Of a stretch of 64,000 bases of DNA, positions 9,717 to 21,543 are shown piece after piece. Both the position numbers and the translations under genes were made by a program. Location: NCBI RefSeq assembly GCF_000425945.1, contig NZ_AUEK01000006.1:372001-436000 (forward strand). The letters run 5' to 3'. The notes below the pieces were generated by a model. That model saw nothing but the letters and a program-made list of their open reading frames with translations, was not told the origin of the DNA and did no database searches. Numbering within the stretch: the first letter of the stretch is position 1; every line of letters begins with the position of its first letter. This DNA is from Candidatus Solirubrobacter pratensis. Lineage in GTDB: Bacteria > Actinomycetota > Thermoleophilia > Solirubrobacterales > Solirubrobacteraceae.

Positions 9717-12700
9717 ATGGATGTCTTCTCGCTCCGGGACCATCTGGTCAAGGACTATCAGCACTACGTCGAGAGCTTCATCGAGATTCGCGATCCCCGA
9801 ATCGCGGATCACGTCGCCCAGGAGCTCAAACGTGGACTTCTCTGGCCCGACCCGCGGCTTCAGATCAACCCCGCCTTCGCCAAGGGTGGCCTGATCGACG
9901 AACTGGCCGACGAGAGCGTGCTGCATGAGGAGTGCAAACGGATCTTCCGGGTGGGCAAGGACGACTCGCCATCCTCTACGGGACAGTCGCTGATGCTGCA
10001 CCGCCACCAAGAGGAGGCGATCCGCGTGGCGAGCCGGGGTCGCAGCTACGTCCTCACGACCGGCACCGGCTCGGGCAAGTCGCTCGCGTACATCGTGCCG
10101 ATCGTGGACCACGTCCTGAAAGCGGGACCGGGCGATGGACGGATCAAGGCGATCGTCGTGTATCCGATGAACGCGCTGGCCAACAGTCAGGCGCACGAGC
10201 TCGAGAAGTTCATCCGCTACGGCTACCCGACGTCGTCGGCGCCGCTGACGTTCGCCCGTTACACCGGCCAGGAGAACGAGGAGCAGCGCGAGCGGATCCG
10301 CAACCATCCGCCGGACATCGTGCTCACGAACTACGTGATGCTCGAGTACATCCTCACGCGCCCTGAGGATCGCAAGCTGATCAAGGCCGCCGGGGATCTC
10401 GCGTTCTTGGTGCTCGACGAGCTGCACACCTACCGCGGCCGCCAGGGCGCCGATGTGGCACTGCTCCTCCGACGCGTACGTGAGGCCACCGGCGCCCAGC
10501 ACTTGCGGTTCGTCGGCACGTCGGCCACGCTGGCCGGGCCGGGCAGTTGGAGCGATCAGCGCAAGGCGGTCGCCTCAGTCGCCACGCGCCTCTTCGGCCT
10601 GCCTGTGGACGACGACGCAGTGATCGGCGAGACGCTTGAGCCCGCGACGCTGCCGATCGACCTCGACGACCCGGCGACGGTCCAGGCCCTCCGTGCGCGG
10701 GTGGAGGCCGGGTCGCCACCGTCGCGGCGGGCGGATGTCGCCGGCGACCTGCTCGCACAATGGATCGAGCGACACCTAGGCGTTCGCCCTAGCGGATTCG
10801 AGGACCGGCTGGTGCGCAGCACGCCGCGGCCGCTGACCGGCGCCGACGGGGCCGACGACGCGCTCGCGACGATCACCGGGCTCCCGAGAACAAGCTGCCT
10901 TGAGGCGCTGCGCGCCACGTTGCTTGCTCGTGACGAGGACGACCGTCCCGTCTTCGCATTCCGGCTGCACCAGTTCCTCAGCGGGGGCAGCAAGGTCGCA
11001 GCGTCGGTGGACGCGCCGGACGTGCGCGAGATTTCCACCGGCGGGCAGCGCTACGTACCCGAGTCCGACCGGACCCGCATCCTGCTCCCCCTGTGCTTCT
11101 GCCGTGAGTGCGGGCAGGAGTACTACAGCGTCCGCCTACGTGAGGGCGCCCTGGAGCCGCGCGAGGTGTCCGAGCGAGACGGCGCCGAGAACGGTTATCT
11201 CTACGTCTCGGTCGACGCGCCGTGGCGCGAGGAGGACGTCCTGGACCGCATCCCGCAGGACTGGCTGCGTCCGGACGGGACAGGCGTCAAGCCCTCGCGC
11301 CAGAAGGACTTGCCGCGCGCGCTCGAGGTCGATGCCGCCGGCAACGTGGCGCCGGGCGGACTGCCGGCGACCTTCGTGCCGGCCCCGTTTCGCTTTTGCC
11401 TCCGCTGCGGCGTCGCCTACGGGCTGCGCCAGCAGGCCGATTACGGCAAGCTCGCGACGCTGGGCGGCGGGGGCCGGAGCACGTCGACCTCGATCCTTGG
11501 GCTTTCCACCGTTCGCCGTCTGCGCGCCGAGTCGGACCTCGACGAGGACCAGCGCAAGGTCCTGAGCTTCACGGACAACCGACAGGACGCCTCGCTGCAG
11601 GCTGGCCACTTCAACGACTTCGTGGAGATCGGCCTGCTGCGCTCGGCGCTGTACCGGGCGGTCGAACAGGCGGGAGCAAGCGGCATCGGCTACGACGAGC
11701 TCGGTCGTGCCGTGCTCCAGCAGCTTGCGTTGCCACTCACCGCGTACGCGGCGAACCCGACGGCCAAGCCGGGGCCACTGAACGAGACCAAGCGCGCGAT
11801 GGCGGACGTCATCGTCTACCGGCTGTTCCTCGACCAGCAGCGGCTTCGGCTCACGTCACCGAACCTCGAGCAGGTGGGGCTGCTGCGTATCGGCTACCCC
11901 TGGCTTGAGGAGTGCGCCACCGGATGGTCCTCCGAGCTGCCCGAGTGGTTCGAGGGAGCTGAGCCCGAGTCCGAGGTTTTGTCCCTCCTCGACGGCCTCA
12001 GCTCCTCGAAGCGGCAGCGCATTATCGGCGTACTGCTCGACCACCTGCGCCGCGAGCTCGCGATCAAAGCCGACCAACTCGACCCGCTCAGCCAGGACGC
12101 GCTGCGCTCGCGGGCGAACCAGCGACTCATCCCGCCATGGGCCGTCGAGCAGGACCGGCTGGAGTTCAGTGGGATCGTGCTCCCGCGCCCGCGTGCGGCC
12201 GACGACCCGCGTAGCGCCGCGTATCTGTCACCGCGCGGAGCGTTCGGGACGTTCCTGCGACGCTGCTTCGAGCACCCGCTTACGCTCCAGGACACTGCGG
12301 CGATCATCGCCCAGTTGTTGCATGGTCTCGAAGACCATGGGCTGCTGGACCGCGTCGCCGAAGGCGATCCTCCGGCGTTCCAGCTGCCGGCTAGCGCGAT
12401 GCGCTGGCTGCCGGGCGATGGGCGCACGTACCACGACGTGCTGCGCGTGCCGCAGGCGTCAAGCGAGGGTCGGCGGCCGAACCCGTACTTCGAGGAGCTC
12501 TACCGTCACGTCGCGCAGGACGCTGGCGGAATCAAGGCCGCCGAGCACACGGCGCAGGTCAACCCGGAGAAGCGCCAGGACCGCGAGCAGGCCTTCCGCG
12601 ACGGAGATCTGCCGGTGCTCTTCTGCTCGCCGACGATGGAGCTCGGCGTCGACATCTCGTCGCTGAACGTGGTGAACCTCCGCAACGTCCCACCGACGCC

Positions 12701-14852
12701 CGCCAACTATGCCCAGCGCTCCGGCCGCGCCGGGCGCAACGGCCAGCCCGCGCTCGTCTACACGTTCTGTTCGAGTTGGAACAACCACGACCAGTGGTAC
12801 TTCCGGCGCCAGGAACGGATGGTCGCCGGGCAGGTCGCCCCGCCGCGGCTCGACCTCGCCAACGAGGACCTCGTTCGCGCCCATGTGCACGCCGTCTGGC
12901 TCGCCGAGACGCGGGCCAAGCTGGGCAGCGCCCTGACCGAGCTGCTAGACGTCGACGGGCAGTCGCCATCGCTCACGATCCGTCATGACAAGGCGACGCA
13001 GCTCGGAGACCCCCAAGCGCGCGAACGCGCGCGCGAACGCGCCCGCCGGATCCTCGGGCTGCTCGGGCCGGAGGTCCAGGCCGCGGACTGGTTCGACGCC
13101 CACTGGGTCGACCGCGCGATTGACCACGCCTACCAGCGCCTGGATCGCGCGTGCAACCGCTGGCGCGAGCTCTACCGATCGGCGCTGGCCTCGATCGAGG
13201 CGCAGACACGCGCCATGACCGACCACACGCTGAGCACGCCCGCCAAGGAGGCCGCTAAGCGGCGCCTGCTCGAAGCCCACAGCCAGCTCTCGCTGTTGCA
13301 GGCGGGTGCGAGTGGCAGCCAGCAGTCGGACTTCTACTCGTACCGCTACCTCGCCAGCGAGGGGTTCCTGCCGGGCTACAGCTTCCCCCGGCTGCCGCTC
13401 TCGGCCTACATCCCCGGCCGCAACGTCAAGGGCACCGACGACTACCTGTCGCGGCCACGGTTCCTCGCAATCACGGAGTTCGGCCCCCGCAGCTTCATCT
13501 ACCACGAGGGCGCGCGCTACATCGTCGACAAGGTGATCCTCCCCCCGGCGCAGTCCGACGGCGCCCTTCCGCTCGCCGAGGCAAAGCTCTGTGAGCGCTG
13601 CGGCTTCCTGCACGAGGGCACCGACGCCGACGTGTGCGCCCGCTGCGGCACAGACCTACCGGCGGCGCTCACGAAGCTTCTGCGCCTGCAGAACGTCTCC
13701 ACGAGCCGGCGCGACCGGATCACGTCTGACGAGGAGGAACGCCAGCGGACCGGCTATGAGGTCCGGACGAGCGTGCGCTTCGACGAAATGCAGGGCCACG
13801 CCGCCCGAAGGTCGGGGACAGCGCGCGACGGCGACGGCGCCTCAGTCGCGGTGTTGGACTACGGCCCCGCCGCGACGGTGTGGCGTGTCAACCTCGGGTG
13901 GCTACGCCGCGCCGAGCCCGGCCGCACGGGCTTCGCCCTCGACATCGACTCCGGACGCTGGGAGCGCAACGAGGCCGTCGCGGACGACGAGCCGAATCCC
14001 CTCGCGAACGCGCCCAGGGTCAAGCGCGTGGTGCCCTACGTGGCCGACCGCCGCAACTGTCTGCTGCTCGACCCGACCGCCGACCTTCCGGTCGAGGCGA
14101 TGGCGTCGTTGCAGGCAGCGCTCAAGCGCGGGATCCAGAACGCGTTCAATCTCGAGGACCAGGAACTGGCCGTCGAGCCGCTGCCGACCCCCTCGACCCG
14201 CAATCTGATCCTGTTGTACGAGTCCGCCGAGGGCGGCGCCGGCGTACTGCGTCGCCTGCTCGACGAGCCGGCCGCGCTCGCCGAAGCCGCGACCGAAGCC
14301 CTCAAGCTGTGCCATTTCGACCCGGTCACGGGCGAGGATCTCGGCCGCGCCGAGCACGCCACGGAACGTTGCGAGGCCGCGTGCTACGACTGCCTGCTCT
14401 CCTACGGTAACCAGCGTGATCACGGGCTGCTCGACCGCCACCTCGTGGCCGGCGTCCTCAAGGCCCTCGCCGGCGGAACCGTCCAGGCCGCACCAGGGAG
14501 CGGGGCCCCAGACCAGCATCTGCAGGATCTCCTCGCCGCGACCGAAAGCGAACTGGAGCGCCGCTTCCTGCATCTGCTGGCCCAACAAGGTCGCCGGCTG
14601 CCAACCAACGCCGGTCGCCTGCTCGCGCAGGCCCGCTGCCGCCCCGACTTCCTCTACGCCGACGAGTATGTCGCCGTCTTCATCGACGGCCCGCACCACG
14701 ACGCACCGGAGCAGCAACAGGACGACGCGGACGCCGATGCCCGTCTGCGCGACCTCGGCTGGGAGGCCGTCCGTTTCCACCACGCGGCGGAGTGGGAGCA
14801 GCTGCTCGACGACCTGCCGAGCGTGTTCGGCGCTGGACGGGCACTGGCGTGA
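9717..14852 (+). CDS. DUF1998 SF2 helicase with C-terminal DUF559/Vsr-like nuclease domain (DrmA/DrmB- or DruE-like)
   Basis: 1711-residue SF2 helicase, head gene of the cargo operon. Walker A GTGSGKS is near 116-122, the DEXH box is VLDELHTY near 232-239, SATL is near 267, and motif [10 protein letters not shown] is near 1000. Cysteine pairs lie near 460 (CFCREC) and 560 (CLRC), and a zinc ribbon lies near 1292-1311 (CERCG...CARCG). The DUF1998 signature with [14 protein letters not shown] is near 1556. The last 75 residues read RPDFLY...[11 protein letters not shown]...LGWEAVRF, the layout of DUF559/Vsr-like PD-(D/E)XK nucleases. DISARM carries helicase (DrmA) and DUF1998 (DrmB) on separate proteins; Druantia DruE is one large protein like this one. 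I chose ATG 9717 because the product then begins [14 protein letters not shown], which is typical of this family; GTG 9669 is the alternative. Confidence 0.88.
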   Translation: MDVFSLRDHLVKDYQHYVESFIEIRDPRIADHVAQELKRGLLWPDPRLQINPAFAKGGLIDELADESVLHEECKRIFRVGKDDSPSSTGQSLMLHRHQEEAIRVASRGRSYVLTTGTGSGKSLAYIVPIVDHVLKAGPGDGRIKAIVVYPMNALANSQAHELEKFIRYGYPTSSAPLTFARYTGQENEEQRERIRNHPPDIVLTNYVMLEYILTRPEDRKLIKAAGDLAFLVLDELHTYRGRQGADVALLLRRVREATGAQHLRFVGTSATLAGPGSWSDQRKAVASVATRLFGLPVDDDAVIGETLEPATLPIDLDDPATVQALRARVEAGSPPSRRADVAGDLLAQWIERHLGVRPSGFEDRLVRSTPRPLTGADGADDALATITGLPRTSCLEALRATLLARDEDDRPVFAFRLHQFLSGGSKVAASVDAPDVREISTGGQRYVPESDRTRILLPLCFCRECGQEYYSVRLREGALEPREVSERDGAENGYLYVSVDAPWREEDVLDRIPQDWLRPDGTGVKPSRQKDLPRALEVDAAGNVAPGGLPATFVPAPFRFCLRCGVAYGLRQQADYGKLATLGGGGRSTSTSILGLSTVRRLRAESDLDEDQRKVLSFTDNRQDASLQAGHFNDFVEIGLLRSALYRAVEQAGASGIGYDELGRAVLQQLALPLTAYAANPTAKPGPLNETKRAMADVIVYRLFLDQQRLRLTSPNLEQVGLLRIGYPWLEECATGWSSELPEWFEGAEPESEVLSLLDGLSSSKRQRIIGVLLDHLRRELAIKADQLDPLSQDALRSRANQRLIPPWAVEQDRLEFSGIVLPRPRAADDPRSAAYLSPRGAFGTFLRRCFEHPLTLQDTAAIIAQLLHGLEDHGLLDRVAEGDPPAFQLPASAMRWLPGDGRTYHDVLRVPQASSEGRRPNPYFEELYRHVAQDAGGIKAAEHTAQVNPEKRQDREQAFRDGDLPVLFCSPTMELGVDISSLNVVNLRNVPPTPANYAQRSGRAGRNGQPALVYTFCSSWNNHDQWYFRRQERMVAGQVAPPRLDLANEDLVRAHVHAVWLAETRAKLGSALTELLDVDGQSPSLTIRHDKATQLGDPQARERARERARRILGLLGPEVQAADWFDAHWVDRAIDHAYQRLDRACNRWRELYRSALASIEAQTRAMTDHTLSTPAKEAAKRRLLEAHSQLSLLQAGASGSQQSDFYSYRYLASEGFLPGYSFPRLPLSAYIPGRNVKGTDDYLSRPRFLAITEFGPRSFIYHEGARYIVDKVILPPAQSDGALPLAEAKLCERCGFLHEGTDADVCARCGTDLPAALTKLLRLQNVSTSRRDRITSDEEERQRTGYEVRTSVRFDEMQGHAARRSGTARDGDGASVAVLDYGPAATVWRVNLGWLRRAEPGRTGFALDIDSGRWERNEAVADDEPNPLANAPRVKRVVPYVADRRNCLLLDPTADLPVEAMASLQAALKRGIQNAFNLEDQELAVEPLPTPSTRNLILLYESAEGGAGVLRRLLDEPAALAEAATEALKLCHFDPVTGEDLGRAEHATERCEAACYDCLLSYGNQRDHGLLDRHLVAGVLKALAGGTVQAAPGSGAPDQHLQDLLAATESELERRFLHLLAQQGRRLPTNAGRLLAQARCRPDFLYADEYVAVFIDGPHHDAPEQQQDDADADARLRDLGWEAVRFHHAAEWEQLLDDLPSVFGAGRALA

Positions 14853-17659
14853 GCTACGCCGCCGGAACCCTCGTCCGCGCCCGCGGACGCGAGTGGGTCG
14901 TGCTCCCCGAGTCCGACGAGGACCTGCTCGTGCTGCGCCCGCTGGGCGGGACGGACGCCGAGGTCGCGGGCATCCTTCGTGCCCTCGAGGCGGTCGAGCC
15001 CGCGAGTTTCAGCCCGCCTGACGCCGCTGCGGCCGGGGACGCCACGCGCGCGCGACTGCTGCGAGACGCGCTGCGCCTCGGCTTCCGCTCCAGCGCGGGA
15101 CCGTTCCGCTCATTCGGGCGGATCGGCGTCGAGCCGCGGCCGTACCAGCTCGTCCCGCTTCTCATGGCGCTCAAGCTCGACCCGGTGCGGCTGCTGATCG
15201 CCGACGACGTCGGCATCGGCAAGACCATCGAGGCGTCGCTGATCGCGCGTGAGCTGATGGCCCAGGGCACGATCGAGCGCTTCGCCGTGCTCTGCCCGCC
15301 GCACCTCGCCGAGCAGTGGCGCGACGAGCTGCGCGCGAAGTTCGGGCTCGAGGCGACGCTCGTGCTCGCCTCGACGGCGCGCCGGCTCGAGCGCGCGCTC
15401 CCGGCGCATGAATCGCTGTTCGAGCACCATGACCACGTCGTCGTGTCGACCGACTTCATCAAGTCGCCGGCGCGGCGCGAGGAGTTCGTCCGCACCTGCC
15501 CGGAGCTTGTGATCGTCGACGAAGCGCACACGTTTGCCTCCGCGGGCGATCGCGCCCGTCAGCTCCGTCACGAGCTCCTGCTGAGGCTCGGCAGCGATTC
15601 CGGCCGTCATCTGATCCTGGTGACGGCGACGCCCCATAGCGGCAAGGAGAATGCGTTCTCGTCGCTGCTCGGCACGCTCTCACCGGAGCTGGGCGCCCTG
15701 CCCGCCGATCTCAGCGGCGGCGCGGGCGAGGCCGGCCGACGCCTGCTCGCGCGCCATCTGGTGCAGCGCCGGCGCGGCGACATCACGGCGTACGCGGATA
15801 CCGAAACGCCGTTCCCGCGGCGCGAGCAACCTGAGCGTGATCCGACGTACCGGCTCTCCCCGGAGCACCGGGAGCTGTTCCAGCGCGCGATCGCTTATGC
15901 GCGCGACGCGGCCGGCGCCGATGGGGACGAACGCCGCGTCCGCGTCCGCTGGTGGTCTGCGCTGGCGCTGCTGCGCGCGATCGGCTCGAGCCCCGCGGCC
16001 GCCGCGGCAACGCTGCGCTCCCGCGCCGCGAGCGCCGATGCCGCGACGCCGGAGGAGGCGGAGGAGCTCGGGCGCCGGACCGTGCTCGATCTGTCGGACG
16101 AAGACGAAGAGAGCCCGGACGTCGCACCTGGCGCCCAGGAGGAGGGTGCCGACGCGGCACTGCGCTCGTCCTCGTGGTTCAACCAGATGGCGCGCGATGC
16201 CGAGGCGCTGGCCGGCGCCGGCGACCCGAAGCTTCAGGGTGCGGTGAAGCTGATCAAAGATCTGCTCCGCGACGGCTTCAACCCGATCGTGTTCTGCCGC
16301 TTCATCCCGACGGCGGAGTACCTCGCGGAGCACCTGCACACCGCGGTGGGACGTCGGGCGTCGGTGGCGTGCGTGACCGGGCGCCTGGCACCGGCGGAGC
16401 GCGAGCAGCGCATCGACGAGCTGTCGGGTGCGGCACGGCGCGTGCTCGTGTGCACGGATTGCCTGAGCGAGGGCATCAACCTCCAGGACGCCTTCGACGC
16501 CGTGGTGCACTACGACCTGTCGTGGAATCCAACCCGCCACGAGCAGCGCGAGGGACGCGTCGACCGCTACGGACAGCCCAGTCCCGCGGTCCGGGTTCTG
16601 CCGTACTACGGCGAGGACTCGCCGATCGACGGCCTCGTGCTCGACGTGCTGCTGCGCAAGCACCGCGCGATCCGCGACCGCCTCGGCGTCTCGATCCCGG
16701 TTCCGGTGGACTCGGGGGCGGTGATGAGCGCCGTGCTCGAGGGCGTCCTGCGCCGCCGAAGCCCGGACACCCGCGCCGACCAGCTCATGCTGGAGGGGTT
16801 CGAGTCTCCCGCGCGCGACGCGCTGCACGCCGACTGGGAGACGGCTGCGACCCAGGAGGAGCGCTCGCGGACGGGCTACGCGCAGCGGACGATCCAGGTC
16901 GAGGATGTCGTCCGCGAGGTGCGCGCGATGGAGGCCGCCGTCGGCGCCGGGACGGACGTGCTGCGGTTCGCCGAGCAGTCGCTTGCGGCGCACGGCGCCG
17001 TGGTCCGCCGCGACGAGGACGGGGCCATCGAGGCGCTGGTCGACGAGGTGCCGCGCGCACTGCGCGAGGCGCTCGGCGACGCCGTCCACGCCGATCGCTT
17101 CGACATCGCCCGCCGCGGCGGCGCGCTCGCGCTCACGCGGACGCACCCGGCCGTCGAGGCGCTCGCGCAGCACGTCCTCGATGCGGCGCTCGACGGCGAT
17201 CCTGCCGCGGTCGCGACGCGCTGCGGTGTGTTGCGAACCGGGGCCGTCGACACGCTGACGACGATCTTGCTCGTCCGCTTGCGCTTCACGCTCACGCTCG
17301 GGCGTGGCGAGCGGGCGCGAGATTCGGTCGCCGAGGATGCCTTGACGCTCGCGTTCACCGGCGACCTGGCCGCGCCGTCGTGGCGCTCGCAGGAAGAGGT
17401 CGAGCGACTGCTCGACGCTAGTCCGGCGGGCAGCATCCCACCCGACCTGCGTGCGCGCGTGCTCACCCGGGCGCTCGCCGGGCTCGATGCGATGGCCGGC
17501 GCGCTGGCCGACCGCGCCGCGCAGCAGGCGCAGGAGATCGAGGACGCGCACCAGCGCGTGCGCGCCGGCGCGCGCGCCTCCGGCGCCCTCCGGGTCACGC
17601 CGCAGGGCACGCCGGACGTGCTCGGCCTTTACGTCTATCTCCCCGCCGGGACGCTCTGA
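14849..17659 (+). CDS. SNF2-family helicase, DrmD-like
   Basis: 936-residue SF2 translocase. Walker A is DDVGIGKT near 118-125, DEAH is VIVDEAHTF near 221-229, and motif VI is EQREGRVDRYGQ near 564-575. The N-terminus begins with a short beta-rich module (TLVRARGREWVVLPESDEDL) that I associate with DrmD-like proteins of class 1 DISARM. The GTG at 14849 overlaps the previous stop (GTGA), so the open frame's upstream extension is not used. It is placed directly between the DUF1998 helicase and the adenine methylase, the combination expected of a DISARM-related operon. In DISARM these proteins are thought to act on incoming DNA; the exact substrate here is inference. Confidence 0.85.
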   Translation: MSYAAGTLVRARGREWVVLPESDEDLLVLRPLGGTDAEVAGILRALEAVEPASFSPPDAAAAGDATRARLLRDALRLGFRSSAGPFRSFGRIGVEPRPYQLVPLLMALKLDPVRLLIADDVGIGKTIEASLIARELMAQGTIERFAVLCPPHLAEQWRDELRAKFGLEATLVLASTARRLERALPAHESLFEHHDHVVVSTDFIKSPARREEFVRTCPELVIVDEAHTFASAGDRARQLRHELLLRLGSDSGRHLILVTATPHSGKENAFSSLLGTLSPELGALPADLSGGAGEAGRRLLARHLVQRRRGDITAYADTETPFPRREQPERDPTYRLSPEHRELFQRAIAYARDAAGADGDERRVRVRWWSALALLRAIGSSPAAAAATLRSRAASADAATPEEAEELGRRTVLDLSDEDEESPDVAPGAQEEGADAALRSSSWFNQMARDAEALAGAGDPKLQGAVKLIKDLLRDGFNPIVFCRFIPTAEYLAEHLHTAVGRRASVACVTGRLAPAEREQRIDELSGAARRVLVCTDCLSEGINLQDAFDAVVHYDLSWNPTRHEQREGRVDRYGQPSPAVRVLPYYGEDSPIDGLVLDVLLRKHRAIRDRLGVSIPVPVDSGAVMSAVLEGVLRRRSPDTRADQLMLEGFESPARDALHADWETAATQEERSRTGYAQRTIQVEDVVREVRAMEAAVGAGTDVLRFAEQSLAAHGAVVRRDEDGAIEALVDEVPRALREALGDAVHADRFDIARRGGALALTRTHPAVEALAQHVLDAALDGDPAAVATRCGVLRTGAVDTLTTILLVRLRFTLTLGRGERARDSVAEDALTLAFTGDLAAPSWRSQEEVERLLDASPAGSIPPDLRARVLTRALAGLDAMAGALADRAAQQAQEIEDAHQRVRAGARASGALRVTPQGTPDVLGLYVYLPAGTL

Positions 17660-20600
17660 TGCGGGTCCGCTCGCCCGACCTGTTCGCCACCGTCCGCAGC
17701 GAGGGCGGGCTGCTGCCCGTCGACCTGCTCGCACGCGTGGCCGATGCGCGTGACCTGCCCGGGCTCGAGACAGCGTCGTACGGGCTCTTCGGCGAACGCT
17801 TCGGCGAGGCCATCACGCGATCGTGGAACCGACTGCTCGGCGCGTGGGCCGCGTTCGATGACGCGCGGGGGAACCTGCGAGCCGACGACGCCGGCGGAGC
17901 GCTGACCCGTGACCGCTGGCTCGCGGTGCTGCTGGAGGAGCTGCGTTTCGGGCGGCCGGGCCGCGGGAGCACCGTCCATGCCGACGGGCGCGAGTTCCCC
18001 GTGTACACGGTCTGGCAGGAGCGCATGCCGCTGCATCTCGTCGGCTGCAACGTCCCGCTCGATCGGCGCACCCGCGGCGTCCCCGGCGCCGCTGGGCAGA
18101 GCCCGCACTCGCTGGTGCAGGAACTGCTGAACCGGTCGGACGCGTTCCTGTGGGGGATCGCCAGCAACGGCCTGCAGCTGCGGCTGCTGCGTGACAACGT
18201 GTCGCTGACACGGCAGGCATTCGTCGAGTTCGACCTCGAGGCGATGTTCGCGTCGGAGGCCTACGCCGACTTCGTGGTGCTGTGGCTCGTCTGTCACGCC
18301 ACGCGCTTCGAAGGCAAGCGGCCCGCCGACTGCTGGCTCGAGCGCTGGACCCACCTCGCCGCCGAGGACGGCACGCGGGCCCTCGAGCGCCTGCGGGACG
18401 GCGTCCAGGACGCGATGGAGATCCTCGGGTCCGGGTTCATCGCGCACCCAGCGAACGACACGCTGCGGGCCGCGCTGCACGGCGGAGAGGTGAGCGACGA
18501 AGCGCTGCGCCGCTACCTCCTGCGGCTCGTGTACCGGATGCTGTTCCTCTTCGTGGCTGAGGACCGCGACGCGCTGCTGGTCGGCGGTGACGCGAGCGCC
18601 CGCGCGCGGTACACGCGCCACTACTCGACGCGGCGGCTGCGCGAGCTCGCGGGCCGCCGCCGCGGCGGCCGCCATTCCGACCTCTACGAGCAGGTCAAGG
18701 TCGTCAGCGGGCTGCTCTTCGAGAACGGGTTCGCCGCGCTCGCGCTGCCCGCCCTCGGGTCGTGGTTGTGGTCGCCCGGCGCCGTAGGGCCGCTGGGCAC
18801 CGCGCAGCTCGACAACCGCAGCCTGCTGGACGCGATGCTCGCGCTGGCCTACGTCGAGCAGGACGCGATCCGGCGGCCGGTCGACTTCCGGCATATGGGC
18901 GCAGAGGAGCTCGGCTCGGTCTATGAAGCGCTGCTCGAGCTGCGGCCGCGGGTGCATCTCGGCGCGCAGCGCTTCGAGCTCGTTACCGCTGCCGGCTCCG
19001 AACGCAAATCCACCGGGAGCTACTACACGCCGGCCGGACTGATCGGGGCGCTTCTCGACTCCGCGCTCGAGCCCGTCCTCGACCGCGCGGCACGCGCTGA
19101 CGAGCCGGAGGCTGCACTGCTCGCGCTCCGGGTGATGGACCCGGCGTGCGGCTCCGGGCACTTCCTGATCGCCGCCGCGAACCGCATCGCCCGCCGTCTC
19201 GCCCAGGTGCGCACCGGCGAGCTCGAGCCGGCGCCGGACGCGCTGCGGCATGCCGTACGTGACGTGATCGGCTCATGCGTCTACGGCGTCGACGTGAGCC
19301 CGATGGCCGTCGAGTTGTGCAAGGTGTCGCTGTGGCTCGAGGCGCTCGAGCCCGGCCGCCCGCTCTCATTTCTTGACCACCGGATCGTCGCCGGCAACAG
19401 CCTGCTCGGGACGACGCCCGAGCTGCTCGCGGGCGGCGTGCCCGACGAGGCGTTCAAGAAGCTGCTGGGCGACAACGCGTCCGTCGTGCGCGCACTCAAG
19501 GTGCGGAATAAGGTCGAGCAGCGCCAGATGGCGTTGGAGCACTTCGCCGAGGCGCTCGAGTCCGACGAAGACGCGATCTCGCGTAGCGCGGCCGCGATCG
19601 GCGCGGTCGACGACCCGCGCGAGCAGGAGCACCGCCACGCGCAACTGCTCGAGTCCAGCGAGCACGAGCGCGCACGCTGGGCGGCGGACGCGTGGTGCGC
19701 CGCGTTCGTCGCGCCGAAGATCGAAGGCGTGGTCGCGATCACACAGGATGTCGTGTCGCGCGCCGCCATCGGCGGGCCGGCCGCGCTCAGCGCCGAGGAG
19801 CGCGAGGTGATTACCGCCGAGGCCCGCTCGCACCGCTTCTTCCACTGGCATGTCGCGTTCCCGGACGCGTACGCGGCGGGCGGCTTTGACGCCGTGCTCG
19901 GCAACCCGCCGTGGGAGCGCGTGAAGCTGCAGGAGAAGGAGTGGTTTGCCACCCGCTCGCCGGAGATCGCGACCGCATCGACCAAGGCCGCGCGCGAGAA
20001 GCTGATTGAGAAGCTGCCGGAGACCGACGAGCCGTTGTGGGAGGCTTGGCAGGCCGCGAAACGGCGCGCTGAGGCGGCGTCGTTCCTGCTGCGTGCGTCA
20101 GGGCGCTACCCGCTCTGCGGACGCGGAGACGTGAACACGTACTCCGTGTTCGCCGAGGCGATGCGCGGGATGATCGGGCCGGCGGGCCGGCTTGGCGTGA
20201 TCGTCCCGACAGGGATCGCGACGGACGATACGACGAAGCACTTCTTCCGCGACCTCGTGAGCACGAGGTCGCTCGTATCGCTATGGGGTTTCGAGAACGA
20301 GGATCGTGTCTTCCCGGGGGTGCACCACGACACGAAGTTCTGCCTGCTAGCGATCCGACCCCCAACGCCGAACGCGTCGGACCCAAAGTTCGCGTTCTAT
20401 GCGCGCCAGACAGCCGACATCACCGACGAGTGGCGACGTTTCACGCTGTCGCCGGGCGACATTGCGCTGCTGAATCCAAACACCGGCACGTGCCCGAGCT
20501 TCCGCAGTGGCCAGGACGCTGAGGTGACCAAGAAGATCTACCTCCATGTGCCGCCCCTCGTCGCCGAAGGCACGGCGGGCGGGGACGCCTGGGGAGTTCG

Positions 20601-21543
20601 CTACCGCCGCATGTTCGACATGGCAAACGACTCGGGCCTATTCGATGAAGACCCCGAACACGGCGTACCTCTGTATGAGGGCAAGATGTTCTGGCACTTC
20701 GATCATCGCTTTGGAACGTACGAAGGGCAGACCGAGGCCCAGGCCAACTTGGGCTCCCTCCCGACCGTCGGCGAGGCTCAGCACCGCGATCCGCACTACC
20801 GAACGAGACCGCGGTACTGGGTAGCGAATCGCCACGTCGTAGCCGCGACTGGCGACGGACCGCCCTGGCTGATCGCGTTTCGCGGGATCTCGCGCGGTGG
20901 CGCCAACCGTACACTGATCTGCTCCGCGCTAGCGCCCGTCGCGGTCGGACACAGCGCGCCCTTGCTCGGCCTCGCAGCGAGATCGGCGCGTGAGCGGCTG
21001 GCGTTTCTCGCATGCGCCAACGCGCTCGTGGCCGACTACTGCGTCCGGCAGAAGACGACGGGCCAGAACCTCACACTGTTCGTACTCAAGCAGGTCCCCT
21101 TTCCCACGCCCGCGATGCTCGCCGAGCCGTGCCCATGGGACCGCGACGTCTCGCAGGTCGACTGGCTCTCCGACCGCGCGCTCGAACTCGTCTACACCGC
21201 CCACGATCTCGATGCGATCGCCGAGGAGGACCCGTCGCTGCCGGGCCCGTTCGTTTGGGACCCGGCGCGCCGCGAGGCGATCCGCGCGGAACTCGACGGC
21301 GCGCTCGTGCACCTCTATGGCCTTGACCGCGAGGACGCCGAGCACGTGCTTGACTCGTTCGCGGTCGCTCGCAAGTACGACGAGGCCGAGCACCGCGAGT
21401 TCCGGACGAAGCGACTCGTGCTCGAGCGCTATGACGCGCTCGCCGCAGCGATTGATGCCAGCGAGCCTTACACAACGCCCCTCGACCCACCGCCGGGCGA
21501 CCCGCGCGCGACGCACGCCGCGCTCGCCGGCACCCCGCGATGA
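17659..21543 (+). CDS. N6-adenine DNA methylase, Eco57I/PglX/DrmMI-like
   Basis: 1294-residue class I DNA methyltransferase. The SAM-binding motif I is [10 protein letters not shown] near 494-503 and the catalytic motif IV is NPPW near 749-752. Large N- and C-terminal flanks presumably hold target recognition and partner contacts. Length and layout match the big adenine methylases of BREX (PglX) and class 1 DISARM (DrmMI). It would mark host DNA so that the neighbouring helicase/nuclease proteins spare it. The ATG shares one base with the preceding stop, and its own stop overlaps the next ATG by 4 nt. No separate restriction endonuclease gene lies beside it; the nuclease-like domains are appended to helicases at either side. 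Confidence 0.88.
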   Translation: MRVRSPDLFATVRSEGGLLPVDLLARVADARDLPGLETASYGLFGERFGEAITRSWNRLLGAWAAFDDARGNLRADDAGGALTRDRWLAVLLEELRFGRPGRGSTVHADGREFPVYTVWQERMPLHLVGCNVPLDRRTRGVPGAAGQSPHSLVQELLNRSDAFLWGIASNGLQLRLLRDNVSLTRQAFVEFDLEAMFASEAYADFVVLWLVCHATRFEGKRPADCWLERWTHLAAEDGTRALERLRDGVQDAMEILGSGFIAHPANDTLRAALHGGEVSDEALRRYLLRLVYRMLFLFVAEDRDALLVGGDASARARYTRHYSTRRLRELAGRRRGGRHSDLYEQVKVVSGLLFENGFAALALPALGSWLWSPGAVGPLGTAQLDNRSLLDAMLALAYVEQDAIRRPVDFRHMGAEELGSVYEALLELRPRVHLGAQRFELVTAAGSERKSTGSYYTPAGLIGALLDSALEPVLDRAARADEPEAALLALRVMDPACGSGHFLIAAANRIARRLAQVRTGELEPAPDALRHAVRDVIGSCVYGVDVSPMAVELCKVSLWLEALEPGRPLSFLDHRIVAGNSLLGTTPELLAGGVPDEAFKKLLGDNASVVRALKVRNKVEQRQMALEHFAEALESDEDAISRSAAAIGAVDDPREQEHRHAQLLESSEHERARWAADAWCAAFVAPKIEGVVAITQDVVSRAAIGGPAALSAEEREVITAEARSHRFFHWHVAFPDAYAAGGFDAVLGNPPWERVKLQEKEWFATRSPEIATASTKAAREKLIEKLPETDEPLWEAWQAAKRRAEAASFLLRASGRYPLCGRGDVNTYSVFAEAMRGMIGPAGRLGVIVPTGIATDDTTKHFFRDLVSTRSLVSLWGFENEDRVFPGVHHDTKFCLLAIRPPTPNASDPKFAFYARQTADITDEWRRFTLSPGDIALLNPNTGTCPSFRSGQDAEVTKKIYLHVPPLVAEGTAGGDAWGVRYRRMFDMANDSGLFDEDPEHGVPLYEGKMFWHFDHRFGTYEGQTEAQANLGSLPTVGEAQHRDPHYRTRPRYWVANRHVVAATGDGPPWLIAFRGISRGGANRTLICSALAPVAVGHSAPLLGLAARSARERLAFLACANALVADYCVRQKTTGQNLTLFVLKQVPFPTPAMLAEPCPWDRDVSQVDWLSDRALELVYTAHDLDAIAEEDPSLPGPFVWDPARREAIRAELDGALVHLYGLDREDAEHVLDSFAVARKYDEAEHREFRTKRLVLERYDALAAAIDASEPYTTPLDPPPGDPRATHAALAGTPR

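Noticed and set aside
15680-17734. 684-codon open frame on the minus strand
   Set aside because: Antisense to the SNF2 helicase gene. It is rich in Arg/Ala/Gly with no motifs, as expected of a shadow frame in high-GC DNA.
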